NCBI GenBank assembly: GCA_003313425.1
Contig: NHZP01000005.1
Location: 1,550,001-1,614,000, forward strand
Length of the DNA stretch: 64,000 bases
Direction: 5' to 3'
DNA from: Pseudopyrenochaeta lycopersici
Lineage: Eukaryota > Ascomycota > Dothideomycetes > Pleosporales > Pseudopyrenochaetaceae
A program made the position numbers and the translations under genes. This document shows positions 43,984-56,200 of the stretch, piece after piece. The notes below the pieces were generated by a model. The model saw only the letters and a list, made by a program, of their open reading frames with translations, ran no database searches and was not told where the DNA came from. Within the stretch, counting starts at the first letter, position 1. Every line of letters starts with the position of its first letter.

Positions 43984-44895
43984 CTAATATGCTTCGACAT
44001 CCAGCCCCGACCTCCACTCCAGTTCAATCTGCCAGGCTAGTATGTAGGGATGCTTAATGACAACCATGTCATGCGCCAACTTCAGCACCTTGTCTCTCTT
44101 CTCTGCCTTCTCACCCGCAGGCAGCACAAGCAGAGTATCATACGCCCGCCCTAGAAGCTTCTCCTCATAGTCCCTCCGCAGATCGTCATCGTTTGTCCAA
44201 TTGATAATTTCCTCATATATGCCTTCCAGTGGGCTCGTTGCATAGATCTCGTTCTTGACCGACTTGGTGGTGCTCTCAAGGGTCGCGCCAATGCGTGTCT
44301 TGCGCTCGTCGATCAGCTTCTTGATTGTTTGGGCTTCTTGTGTCTCGTGAATCTCGGCGATACGTGTGTACGTCTTGGATGGGTCTGGTAATCGGCCTTC
44401 AAGATACGAGTATACAGGCGAAGAAGGCAGTTGTGTAGCGAGTGCTTGCGCGTACTGCGTTTTGGTGCCGTGCCTGCGGGCTTGGTCGACGAGCTTATCG
44501 ATTGCGGATTGGGAGCGGTGGGCGTCGTCGCTATTGCCATTAGTCCAGTCCTTATGGCTGCCAGCTGCAGGCGCATACAGGTTCATATAGATTTCGGCCA
44601 ATGTCAGCCCTACTTCGATATTCTCCTCCACCTTGGACGGGCCCAGGCCCTCGTACATGCCCCTCAGACCCAACCACGCCTGAGGGTCTTCAGGTTTGAT
44701 CTTGGTCGCGTCATTGTACGCTCTGGCCGCCTCTTCATAATTCTTTAGCCCATCATTTGCGCGTCCTAGGAATAATTTCGCAAAGTAGTTGTTGGCGTCC
44801 TTTTCGAGCACTGCGTTTGCGTGCTCCTTAGCTTCCTCCCATTTCTTCGTGTCAATGGCGGATTTAGCGGCCTTAAGCGACGTCTTGGTCGACAT
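43984..44895 (-). CDS. SKI3: SKI3 N-terminal part as a separate gene (TPR protein)
   Basis: Ski3 is the TPR scaffold of the cytoplasmic Ski complex (Ski2-Ski3-Ski8) that feeds mRNA to the exosome. This single-exon ORF of 303 residues matches only the start of Ski3. It has TPRs at about 1-75 (MSTKTSLKAAKSAID, LEKDANNYFAKLFLG and IKPEDPQAWLGL), a middle region with PSSPVYSYLEGRLPDPSKTY, then RKTRIGATLEST, EEIINWTNDDDLRRDYEEKL and a tail HPYILAWQIELEWRSG, stopping after DVEAY. In ordinary Ski3 the sequence continues straight into the LRQFVELFP segment, which here starts the plus-strand gene at 45227. The ORF is intact and there is no splice donor at its end. It looks like a 5' gene fragment flipped by a local inversion. 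Whether it is expressed cannot be told. Confidence 0.85.
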   Translation of the reverse strand: MSTKTSLKAAKSAIDTKKWEEAKEHANAVLEKDANNYFAKLFLGRANDGLKNYEEAARAYNDATKIKPEDPQAWLGLRGMYEGLGPSKVEENIEVGLTLAEIYMNLYAPAAGSHKDWTNGNSDDAHRSQSAIDKLVDQARRHGTKTQYAQALATQLPSSPVYSYLEGRLPDPSKTYTRIAEIHETQEAQTIKKLIDERKTRIGATLESTTKSVKNEIYATSPLEGIYEEIINWTNDDDLRRDYEEKLLGRAYDTLLVLPAGEKAEKRDKVLKLAHDMVVIKHPYILAWQIELEWRSGLDVEAY

Positions 44896-45226
44896 GGCGG
44901 GGTATAGTGACTGCCAAAAGGTGCTTGAGCCGTCAACACGGCGCTATATGCGTTATGAATGTTCCATTGAGGGGTGAAAGCTGGCGTGGAGGGGGCTAGT
45001 GGCATGTTTAATCGCAAGTCATGACGTTGCGCTAGTGCGGAATCTAACCTCAGCCCTACAGGAACACACAAACACCAACGGCGGCCATTCTCCAGTCCCG
45101 TGAGTGGCATCGCCTCACTCTTTTACACCTCTGCACGTTCCTTACGCCGCACATCTTTTCTCTAGTGAGCATTGCCTGGAGTTTTGCATAGCGCCGCAAG
45201 GGGCCAAAAAAGTTTCCGTAGGCGCC
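44896..45226. promoter_or_regulatory. SKI3: Bidirectional promoter interval between the two SKI3 parts
   Basis: 331 nt between the two start codons. If an inversion split SKI3, this interval is the old SKI3 promoter, still driving the N-terminal part. Its former distal edge now serves as promoter for the C-terminal part. No specific motif was identified. Confidence 0.5.
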
Positions 45227-48200
45227 ATGGCGTCACACGCGGACAGTGCGCACGACCTGCTCGATCTCGATATTTCGACATTGCGGCAGTTTGTGGAACT
45301 GTTCCCGACTGAAGGGCTTTCCAAAGTCATTACAGGTTACCTAAGCAGTGGTATATCAAAGTATCCGCTCACACAAGATGGCGACTCACAGGAAGGGCCG
45401 GACCTGAGCGAGGGTGGGGTAGCTCTAACGCAGGATGTACCGGTCTCGCAGGAGGACTGTCTGGTGTTGATGACTGTAAGCGATCAATCTTGAAGCCGTT
45501 ATTTGGCTCGACATGTGTCTTCAACTACTGATAGAATGACAGGAAGGCATATCAGAGGCCGAGAAATCGCCGCTTGCCCACTGCTTGCTTGGAGATTTCT
45601 ACCTCTCCCTAGAAGAATATGAAAGTGCCGTGGAAATCACAAGGAAAGGTCTGAAGTATGCTGCAGCTGAGGCTAAGAAGACTGATTTGTCTTTCCAGAG
45701 GTTGGTAGTGAGTACACTTTAACATCTAGCAGTGCGCTAATGTCTCCAGAACGCGCGATGCTCTAAATAGCACACTCGCAACTGCCTTGGTTTACCATCA
45801 AGCGCCAAGGAATCACCCCGAAGCCAAAGACATTTTTCAGTCAATTTTAAAGCGCAAGCCGCAATTCACTTCTTCTCTCATTGGTATCGGATTGGTCCTG
45901 GAGGAAGAGGGGGAGTATGAGCAGGCATTTCAATTCCTTGAGCAGGCTTTAGAGCAGGATCCCGAGAACGGCCGCATAGGTGCCGAGTCTGCTTGGTGCC
46001 AGGCTCTCGCTGGCGACTATAAAGCAGGCTTGGAAAGGCTTGAAAGCTACCTGGACTATCCCCAACTGGATGCTTCAAAGCAGCGCGGCCGAGAACTGCG
46101 TGCGCAGACCTTGTATAGGATAGGTGTATGTATCTGGGAACTGGACTCGTCCAAGGCTGCACGCAAAAACCGAAACGGAGCGTATGCGAAACTGCTCGCA
46201 GCGATCAAGGCGAATCCGAACTATGCGCCGGCATATACTCTGCTTGGTATTTTCTACGAGGACTACAACAAAGATCGAAAACGCGCTAGACAATGCTTTC
46301 AAAAGGCTTTCGAATTGTCACCGTCTGAAATCGTTGCAGCAGAACGTCTTGCCCGACTTTTTGCCAATCAAGGCGAATGGGATATCGTCGAAGTCGTCTC
46401 ACAGCGAGTGGTCGACTCGGGTAAAGCACGACAGATGCCAGGGTCGAAGAGAAAGGGCGTTAGCTGGCCATTCTCAGCGCTTGGCGTCGTCCAAATGAAC
46501 AAGCAGGAGTACCAGAAGAGCATCGTATCTTTCTTGTCAGCTCTCCGTATAAGACCAGATGACTACTACTCGTATGTTGGTCTTGGAGAGAGTTATCACA
46601 ATTCTGGGCGATATAATTCTGCCAGTCGCGCTTTCAACTACGCTGAAAATCCTACTGACGGCGTCGTCTTCAAAAAAGCCGCTGACGAGAGCTGGTTTAC
46701 GAAGTACATGCTCGCCAACGTCAACCGCGAATTGAGCGAATTTGACGAGGCTCTTCGAGGATACGAAGCAGTCTTGGTTGATCGGCCGAAAGAATTTGGC
46801 GTATCACTTGCACTTCTCCAAACCCTCGTGGAGAAAGGCTGGCATTGTGTCCAAACAGGGTTTTTTGGGGAAGCAATCGATAGCGCTAATCGAGCTATTG
46901 AAGTCGCTGCCACCATTGCTGAATACAAAGCGGACGCCTTCAACCTGTGGAAAGCCGTTGGCGATGCGTGTAGCTTGTTCAGCTGGGTGCAAGAGAAACT
47001 GACGCTTTTTCCTGCTGAAAACGTCGAAAAATTGTTGCGCAGCACGTCGGAGGTTGGAGTTGACTTCAATGCACACAAGGCTATGGATGGAATCGGACAA
47101 GATGCCCTGCTCTCACTTTCCGAGGGGAACGACTCCGCCCTCACAAAAGTGCTGAAGGCATCAATTCTCGCACAAAAGCGAGCAATCTCCAGCTGTGCTC
47201 ATGATATACACGCGCAAGCTGTAGCATGGTATAATCTCGGCTGGATCGAGTACCGAGCTCATGTATGTCTCGAGCAAGAGGGTACTGATGAGCCAAATCT
47301 TACGACCTTCCTTCGCGCCGCCATGAAGTGTTTCAAACAAGCTATTGAGCTTGAGGCTGGCAACGCCGAATTCTGGAACTCACTCGGTGTTATAACTACA
47401 ACGCTTAGTCCAAAAGTTGCCCAGCACGCCTTTGTTCGATCTCTACATCTCAATGAGCGTAGTGTACATACATGGACGAATCTCGGTGCATTGTACCTGT
47501 TGCAAAATGACCTTGAGCTCGCACACCAAGCCTTCTCACGAGCCCAATCTCAGGACCCTGATTATTCCCTCGCTTGGTTGGGCGAAGGCCTTGTTGCGCT
47601 TGTTACTGGCGACGCGATCGAAGCACTTTCCCATTTCACACATGCTTTTGAACTTTCAGAATCATCATTGCTCTTGACGAAACGTCAGTACGCGGTTTCG
47701 GCATTTGACTTCCTCGTTTCGTCGCCATCATCCAGGAGCAATATCACCAACCTTATTCAACCCCTCTTCGCTCTTCAACAGCTCAACATTCAAGCACCGT
47801 ACGACCTCTCGCACAAGCATCTCACTGCTCTCTTCTTTGAACGTATTGGCAACCACGACGCAGCTGTGAGTGCATTGCAGGCTGTTACTGAAAATGTGGA
47901 GCAGGAATACGAGAAGTCTGAATCACTACTGTCTTTGGCTCGTGTTGCGCAAGCAAAGACTGATCTAGCACGCAACCTGCTCGCTGTAGGATCCAATGAG
48001 AATGCAGTTGAGGAGGCAGAAACAGCGCTGGATCTGCTTTCCGAACTCGACAGCGATTCCAGCCAATCAGCGCTATCTGTCGAACAACTATCCAAAGTTA
48101 AGATATCAGCACGCCTTACGGCCGGACTAGCACATTATTTCAAGGGGGCACTTGACGCTGCAATCCCATACTTTCGCACCTCGATTGAATCCACCGGCGC

Positions 48201-48774
48201 CGACCCCGATATCATCTGCCTTCTTGCCGAGGTACAATGGGCAAAGGGCGGCGAAGACGAGAAGCAAGTTGCACGCGATCAACTTTTCAATGCGATTGAA
48301 AAGCATGAGGGTCATGTCGGTCTTCTGACCTTAATTGGTGCAATGACGGTGCTTGACGATGACTTGGAGACTATGGAAGCAATCAAAGACGACTTAGACC
48401 GCTTGCGCACAGACAAAGGTCTTAGCGACCAACAACTCGCTCGTGTGGAGGAGGTAGTCGAGGCTATCTCAATCTGTCTCGGAGGAAAGGAACAGGAGCT
48501 CCATGAAGCGCGACGGAGCATTATACTCGCGCCATGGAAGCATACAGGATGGTCAGAACTCGCCGATGCTGCCGATGGTGATATTTTTGCGAGCACGCTA
48601 GCGAAAGAAACAGCAACGAGAAATGCGCCTCCCCACGGGGCACTGGATGCAGTCAGCTTAGCAAGTGCGATAGCCTCCTCGGGTGATGTAAGAGATGCGC
48701 AAAGGGCGGTCATGCTTGCGCCTTGGTGCAAAGATAGCTGGACTGGATTGGTGGAGTATGTTAGGGCTGCTTGA
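45227..48774 (+). CDS. SKI3: SKI3 C-terminal part as a separate gene (TPR scaffold of the Ski complex)
   Basis: Three exons (45227-45475, 45543-45700 and 45750-48774, with introns of 67 and 49 nt) give 1143 residues. The second intron needs a GTTGGT donor, chosen because it alone keeps frame and continuity (FQR joined to TRDALN). After about 13 non-conserved residues (MASHADSAHD...) the protein enters Ski3 at LDISTLRQFVELFPTEGLSK. It continues through many TPRs (NHPEAKDIFQSILKRKPQF, then NPNYAPAYTLLGIFYEDY and FWNSLGVITTTLSPKVAQHAF) to the conserved C-terminus (AVMLAPWCKDSW). The part that contacts Ski2 and Ski8 should be here. With the minus-strand part (303 residues) the total is 1446, the normal Ski3 length. 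A local inversion of about 1.25 kb explains the split. Confidence 0.88.
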
Positions 48775-49519
48775 AGATATCTGGGAGGTTAATGGAGATA
48801 AATAGCCAATAATTCAAGCTGAACGAAGACATTTTGAGAGCTAGAGTTCAACTTCGACGGACCCTTGCGTAGCACTATTCACGACAGGGCATAGAGATCA
48901 TACTCCAGTATTTCTCGTCGAGCCTTTTTCTTGTCTGATCCTGGGTTTCAGTTTTGCCATCTTGAAGGGGTGAGAATAGCGGTGCCCTCAGAATGTATTC
49001 CATTCTTCCAGTCGAGTTGTCATCCCATTTGCGGATGTTGATCAGGTTAGTCCTAATGTGGGAAAACTTGATGCGGGACGAATCCTTCTCATTCAGCCCG
49101 CTGGTTACCATGCGACTACTGGCTACAATGCGAAATTATTCCTCACGCTTATTCTCTCATGTATCCTTAAGTCTTTGTACGATAGTTACAACAGAGCGCC
49201 TGCACGTCTTCTCTGTCTTGCGATACTTGTTCTCAAAGGTGTGAAATAGTCAGGCGGTATAGCAAGACGCAAGAGGAGATTGAATAGCCGCACTGGAAAC
49301 TTCAACGATACCTCGCGTTATTGCACAACGAGGGCCTGTTTCAGATCGTGGCATTTACTGTACATCAGCATGTCATACTCTAAGGCAACCAATGCGAAGC
49401 TTTCGTTCCGAGTTTCAAACTTTCGGCCCCCACGCCCTGCTTATAATTAAGATACAAGCCGCATCCGCAAATTCTAGCCTTCCCGGCGCACTCTCACTCG
49501 TTTTTCCGATACGATTCTG
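48775..49519. other. Intergenic upstream of the membrane-protein gene
   Basis: About 745 nt. Short ORFs only, none with a family signal. It contains the SKI3 C-part 3' end and the promoter of the next gene. Confidence 0.4.
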
Positions 49520-51585
49520 ATGCATTTCCCACTGCGTTTCCCAAAATCGAAAAAGCAAGAGAAGGTCTCCTATGCTGCGGTCGAGGTAGATCCAAATCGA
49601 TCAGACACCGATGTTTCGACTCAGGTGCCAGCAGTCGCTGCTTGGCCTACCGTACCACAGCGTATTTCAAGTGCCCCACTTTGGATAATTGGCGACTTTT
49701 TGCTGCTGCTCCTGCCCATCGCTTTCATTGGTATGAAGCACTTTATGAGTTCCAGCACAAATACTGACAGGATTCCAGCATTGGCTGGGCTAGCGTACAA
49801 GCTGGATCAAAAGCCAATCTCCCCGTATGGAGAACATATTCAAAATGCGATTTTGCTTGGTCCCACGCTGTTTCCTTTGGCGTTTGCTGCTTTGGGTGGT
49901 AGAAGCTTGAAAAAGATAGCGTTGTGGAAGGCGGAGAGAGGAACGACACTAGGGGTGAGTCTTTCCCTGCGTCTTGAAGCAGCAATTTGTATTGATTACT
50001 CTAGGCGCTTGAGCACCTCATTGGAAGCCAAAGCCTCGTTGCTGCCGTGGGGCATGCGATAACGCTTCATTCGCTGAACTTCCTTACGCTTGGCCTCCTT
50101 GTCCTCTGGGCACTCTCCCCTCTGGGAGGACAGAGTGCTTTGCGACTGATCCATGAGACCAACAGCACAATATCTGAGCTTGACCCTGTGTTCTACGCAA
50201 ATGTTGATGCCGGTAGTGATTTTCCGTCACAGCCCTACAACGAGGATGCTGTCAATCGGGTCAACGCGGTCCTCTCGACAAGCCTCATGACTGCAGATAC
50301 TCTGGAAGTCACTGCCGCCGATACATGGAGCCACCCCAAGTTACCTCGTATAGATGGACTCGAACAAGATGAATCTCGAAATTCCAGTGATCGACCATGG
50401 TTTCATGTTGAGAAACAAGTCAATCAGACATATGCGTCCCTAACTGGAGTCAATGTCATGAATCTGGTGCCGAAAGCCAACGCCAACTTCACTGTTCCTT
50501 ACGAGTATATGTACTTTGATTGCGCGTTGCATCCAAGCAGCAGTAAGACGAGCACTCTTGGAGTTATGGACTATCTCAATGATCTACAGAAGGCCGGCCG
50601 CCTACAATCCGGAGGTGTCTTCACAAACAAATCCAACTGGACGACAATCATGAAACGAGGTTTCTTCATCTACGGAATTAGCAACGGGATATCAGTTGAA
50701 AAGCTTTTATATGGCAGTCAATTCTTCGCTGGTAGTTTGTTCCTATTCGAGTGCTCGGTGAATAGCGTCTTGGTAGAGGCCAACATTGTCTGTGCGTCCA
50801 GTGAATGCGAGACTAGGCGTTTGCGGCGCCTTCGGATACCTCGTCAGGAACGGTACCAGCGGCACCTTCCATACGACGCCGTACATGATGGATATACCTT
50901 CAAATACTTGATTGTTCATCTCGCCAATATTGGAGGAACCACGTCCATTGAAAGACCCAATCCCATCGACGCCTACCTCTACGGTGCCACACCTTGGGGC
51001 GAAACTTTACCGGGAATGGCACCCAGACACAACTGGACAGAATACATGGAGGTACCTCAGAAATCCGTCGACATGTCGCGTCGGCTCACAAAACTTCTGA
51101 ACACCTATTGGGACGCATCACGCTGGCCTTTGGCAGTTACACGAAACGATCCCTTCGCCGAGGTATCAAGGAATGCTACCAGTGGCGAGCCATTCGCCAG
51201 ACTTACAATGAACAAAACTGAGGCCGTCATTACGCGCCAAGTTCTCATTTATAAAGCTAATGTACAGTGGGTCGCTTCTCTGGTCATTTGCTCCAGTATT
51301 CTTCTCATCTTAGGCCTTGTGAGTTTCTTCTTGTCGCTGAGAATTACGGCGCCGGACATCTTTGACTACGTTTCGTCATTTACTCGCGACAACCCGTACA
51401 TCAGCGCTCCCGCTGGTGGGTCAGGACTTGATGGCGCAGACCGAGCGAGACTGCTAAGGGATTTGGGTGTCCAATTAGGTGATGTAAGTCCTGGTTCGGA
51501 TGTTGGTTACATAGCGCTGAAAAGTGTGGAGAGTAAGGAAGATTGCCAAAAGGGCCGGGTTAAGAGGGAAAAGATGTACCGCTGA
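49520..51585 (+). CDS. Fungal membrane protein of unknown function with large ectodomain
   Basis: Two exons (49520-49954 and 50005-51585, with a 50-nt intron) give 671 residues. Three membrane segments lie near the N-terminus (PLWIIGDFLLLLLPIAFIGM, ILLGPTLFPLAFAALGG and LNFLTLGLLVLWALSPLGG). An ectodomain of about 400 residues with several N-x-S/T sites follows, then one C-terminal helix (VASLVICSSILLILGLVSFFLSL) and a short cytoplasmic tail. This layout, an N-terminal helix cluster plus large extracellular part plus one late helix, is frequent among uncharacterised ascomycete proteins. No enzymatic motif was seen. Confidence 0.78.
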
Positions 51586-52268
51586 GTGTTTCGCTTGATA
51601 CTAGTTGGGTTGGTAGCCTCAAATTGAGGTTCTGCGTTTCTACTCTAGTATTTACGTACGAGTAAATTGTATCTCTCAAACGAAGTCTGTTCTGAATGCT
51701 ATGTTCTCGTACAAGAACATTCGCTAACCTTGATTTTTGTGCCTGGCTTACTAACCGTCGTAGGAAGTGTTATTTGGTCTCCTATTGATCAGAATCTAAA
51801 ATGATTTTGCGGCATTGTCTCTATGTTATACCCTCATTCCGGCGGAATCATTCCAGTTTACTCGTGGGATAGATTTGCTGAACAGATTAAGTAAAAGACT
51901 TTGGTTGAGGAAATAATGAGCGACATTGATGGGCGTAGGTAATTTGGAAAACGGGCATCTGAGTTGTGCGAGAAAGAAAGTTATAGGCTGTAGGGTATCT
52001 TGGCACAGGAATTGGAAGAAAGGCTCTCTAAAGGGAAGACTTCCAAAGTCGAGTATCTATTCTAGACCTAGTTGTTGCCAGTTGACGATCCATTATAGGA
52101 TTTGCAGTGTATAAGTCACAGTCTACAAAAAATGAAAAGAGAATACTGTTTATCAGCGTCACGATAGGGTGATCTGATATTTGTATGGGCGCGCTTTACT
52201 TTTGATCATTGACGAATGGATTCTAGTTTTGATGTATGACCTTCTATATCCAAATCTAAGTGTCTTGA
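51586..52268. other. Intergenic between convergent genes
   Basis: About 680 nt, AT-rich. Nothing recognised. Confidence 0.4.
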
Positions 52269-53210
52269 TTAGAGGCTCTTCTCGATTTCTGCCAGGTCAT
52301 CCATTGCACTTTTCACAGCTGTTCTCACAGCCTCTCCGACGGGAATGTATGGCCGTCTCGGCTTCAATTTCTCCTCCGCACCCTCAATTCCCGCAGCTTT
52401 CGCACTATACTGGCCCACGGCATGTTTTGTTGGCGCTATCCCGGCTTTGGCCGGGCTTTCTGCGAGGGCGGCCTTACGGTGCAGCTCCAGTGCTTCTTGG
52501 GTCTTCCCGCTGGAGTAAAGTTCGTAGATTTTTGAAATGGTTTTCGGGAACACATTGCTGAATCCTGAGACACATCCAGCGCTTCCAACAGCTAGACTGG
52601 CAAGTAGCCAATCTGCCTGTCCCGCATATACTGAAAATGTGTCTGACGGTAGTTCTGCACAAAGGCGAGTGATCTTTGCAACGCTTCCGCAAGTGAGCTT
52701 TACGCCCACAATCTTTCCTGGATTCCGTTTTGCGAGCGCTGCAATACTGATGGAGTCGAGATCGACGCCATTGGACACACCTGGGAAGTTGTATATGACG
52801 ATTGGCAAGTCACTCTTCTGTGCAACCTCGTCATAGAAGCCTTCTACCACCTCTTTCGACGTCGCAGGTCCATAGTATGCTGCTGGTAGGAGTAACCCAT
52901 AGTCTGCTCCCGCAGCTATTGCGTCTTGAACGCTCTCAAGGACCTGCCGTACACTGAAACCGCTCACGCCCACCATCAACGGGTAATTAGGTCCGACAGC
53001 CTCCCTGGCAGCTTTCACGAGAGCAATTTTCTCCTCTCGTGTTAGCAAAAAGGCTTCAGCGTTGGATCCCAGCACTACAAGACCAGCTAGGCCGGATCTG
53101 GAGAGATAGGTGAAGTAAGTCTTCTGGGCGGCAAGGTCCACATCGCCTGTGGAGGGGTCATAGAATGTGACTGCGGGGCACCATACGCCAGGAGCTGGAG
53201 GAGGAGCCAT
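52269..53210 (-). CDS. DHDPS/NAL-family aldolase (4-hydroxy-2-oxoglutarate aldolase-like)
   Basis: Single exon, 313 residues, a (beta/alpha)8 class I aldolase. The substrate loop reads GSNAEAF (48-54) in place of the bacterial GTTGE. The catalytic Tyr140 lies in IYNFPG and the Schiff-base Lys171 in GVKLTCGS. Fungal members of this branch resemble 4-hydroxy-2-oxoglutarate aldolase, or the 2-keto-3-deoxy sugar-acid aldolases of pectin catabolism (the LraD/LGA1 group), rather than lysine biosynthesis. Fungi make lysine by the aminoadipate route, so a dihydrodipicolinate role is unlikely. The ATG at 53210 (MAPPPAPGVW) is chosen over the in-frame upstream ATG, whose extension is not conserved-looking. 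Confidence 0.87.
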   Translation of the reverse strand: MAPPPAPGVWCPAVTFYDPSTGDVDLAAQKTYFTYLSRSGLAGLVVLGSNAEAFLLTREEKIALVKAAREAVGPNYPLMVGVSGFSVRQVLESVQDAIAAGADYGLLLPAAYYGPATSKEVVEGFYDEVAQKSDLPIVIYNFPGVSNGVDLDSISIAALAKRNPGKIVGVKLTCGSVAKITRLCAELPSDTFSVYAGQADWLLASLAVGSAGCVSGFSNVFPKTISKIYELYSSGKTQEALELHRKAALAESPAKAGIAPTKHAVGQYSAKAAGIEGAEEKLKPRRPYIPVGEAVRTAVKSAMDDLAEIEKSL

Positions 53211-56200
53211 GATGACGATGATTGATGAATTGGAGTATGGCGAGGTTATGATATGGTGTTGGAGGAACAGGTGGGGGTCGATTGGTGGAATGGCGGGGTA
53301 AAGCAAGCAATGGAGAACGTAGACACAATGTAGCAAGGCCCGAATCCTTCCCGGCCCGATTGCTGATTGTAAAAAAAGACTGCGAGTAAAGAATCAGAGA
53401 ATTAATTCTTCCGTCAAAAGAAGTAGTGAGATGTTATGCAGAGTCGGGAGTGGTCCCGCTATCCTGCAATATCCGGCGGGTGCGATCCGACTTTTCCGGA
53501 CAAAGCTCCGTAACTCAACCCTTCTTCGGACTTCTACCCAATCCTCCCACACGCTCTTCATGATATGACTCATCTAACGAACTATCACCACGGAATTGCT
53601 GATTCTACGTGCAGCTCGCCGTATGTGTGGGCTGACTGGAGGTGGCTATCCGGTGTCTAGATTTTGCTTGGGCGATGACCTCGTGGGACGGGGTGGGGTA
53701 TGCCTACAAATATGGGAATTGATAAAGCATCGCCTCCCCTAAATACATTGCATGCCTCGCAGGGTTATAGAAATTCTGTGTAATTGGCAGATAAGTTTGC
53801 CTGCCACACTTATAATATGTAAGTCCTCGAAATATCCCCTTAACTGTAAAACCAACCCATACCGAGGAAACAAGTGGATAAGACTGTGTACCAATTGCTT
53901 TCCATGCTCTTTGAGCATAGACCAAAATTATGGTTAGAAAGGGCCCTTACAAACTTTCTTCAGGATTCTCTGAAATTTATTTCCTTTCATTCTTATGGCT
54001 CACATTCACCATGAAGACGCCATTCCTCGAGAGGGTAAAGTGACTAGGATATCCCAAGCTCCCGAATAGAAAGAAGTCTCAAACTCCGTGCCAAAAGGCG
54101 CGAGTTCATGGTGCTGGAAATAGGGATCCATTTCCTCCCCTTAGATGAGATGGGTATGCGAGTCTCTATTGAGAGACTAAGATCAGGAGATGGCTGAAAT
54201 AGCGTCCAAGAAGGCCGCTCGAGTACTGGATTGCGTGCAAAAGTTGACCTAACAAAACGCCATATGTATTTCGGCGTTATAGTGAGTCTCAAATGTACGA
54301 ATCAAGCAAAGCAGCCTTGCTTTCAAAATTGTGGTCGATCAATAACTATTACGTTTTCCTTCAGCCTTGCTCGGCAGGGAGGCCGACGCAGCCTCGAACA
54401 GCTGGTCATAGCGTGTCAACGCATGAAAATGCTTTAAACGGCGTAATAGTAACCACAAAGACTACTAACGGCATATCGCCGACCATCAAAGACGCTAGGG
54501 GTGGCTAACGTTTAGGCTGCAAGGGCTTGCTACGCTTCACAATTCTCTATGGAAAAGGCGTGGATGCCCGCCACTTGGGGTGGGTTATTCGGGCTTCAGA
54601 CCAGGACAGAATTTCGAATGGTGTTCCAATTGAGAAATAATTTGCAAGAGGTGCTCTTCTAACTACAGAATACCCACTTTCTGAATTCTGATGTCGGCCG
54701 CTATAATGTGAGCTTTCTGCAAGGAGTTGAAAAGATCGAAAACCGGATGTACAAGGTTCGGTCGCATCTGCCTAGTCTAGCCAGCGTTTGGGTCATGGAC
54801 CAAAAAAACGCGGCATTGACATGGAGTATGACAAGACGCCTCTCTGAGTTAACTTGGGGTACTTCATTAGAGCGGTGACATTCTATCGCTAGCCATGACC
54901 CACTTTAAAGGCTCGCATCTCCTGTCATAGTTCAGAATACCGCACATGTTGCTGTTACAATCGGAACGCGACCTCCTACTACAATAGTAAATATCAGCCC
55001 CAGGTGGCAAGTTGCTCATATCCTGGTTGCCTCCGTTTTCTTTCGTAATCGGAAACATTCGACTAGGATTCACAGTACCAAAAAACAAGTAAGGCAAACG
55101 CATCTGAGTTCAAGGGTTGCTGCTGCCAGTTTGTCGATCCCAAAAATCCACGTCTTGTTCAGATGAGAGATACCCCAGACCTGTCTAATCGCACTATGTC
55201 TGCATGCATGTTGGTAATGTTGGGGTGCGCATATATGCTTGCCGCTATCAGTCTAGTTCATCGACACGTACAAATCTATTACTTACGAAGGAGGCTGACC
55301 AATGAAGAAGGTCTGTCTTATCATGGCTGGGCTTGTTTAAAAACCCTTTCATCGGCAGAAGTGGTTCAGAATCTAGGTATTTTTGGTCGATAGAACGCAG
55401 AGTAACGCGGCCGCAATATATTCCTTGTCTGAAGATGGAACCTAAAAGAGACTGAAGTAAGGGGCTATGTTTGATGTCTTTGAACCTGGCGTAGAACAGT
55501 GAAGAATGTGGGAGAAGAAATTCTCTTACAACCTTGGTGCAATTCCACCAGCTGAATGTAATAGAACACTGTATGGCTTCTGTTAACATGTTATCATTAT
55601 TTCGACGCGATATAATCACAGAGATAATATAAACATTGGTTACACGCTCGAAGTTGTTTGGTGCCATGATGAAACCTTATACGAGAAGCCTACATCAAAT
55701 TCGGATGTTTCAAATCATTCAGGGCGGTCGACCCGAGACAAGACAGAAAATTTCGCAAAATTTGCTCAGACTATTCACAACGTCGTTCGGATCGATATAC
55801 AGAGCGCTAATCTAGAGCACACTCGTTCGCGAGGCTAGTATCGTATGTTTAATAAGGCTTGTGAAGTTCGCTACTATCTTAGTTTGTGGAGCTCTTTCCA
55901 AATGTTTTGCTAGTCATTCGTAAGTTTCCTTCAAGAATTGAGAAGCAACGCATTTGATACTAGTTTCATGCAAGAAGACAATAGTGATACTGCAGCTGAC
56001 TTCTCATTCTTATTCAGGGCCTCTTGGGTTGAAGAAACCGTATTTGGTAGTAGTTTGGATCCAGCACGATATATTGCATTTCGACAGTGCTACCGATACT
56101 AGCTGTACTCTATGTTGGTTGGGGATGTATTTAGCACATATACTAACCTGAATTCCCTTGGCTTTTCTTTGTCGATCTATGAGACGGAAGTGACATTGAT

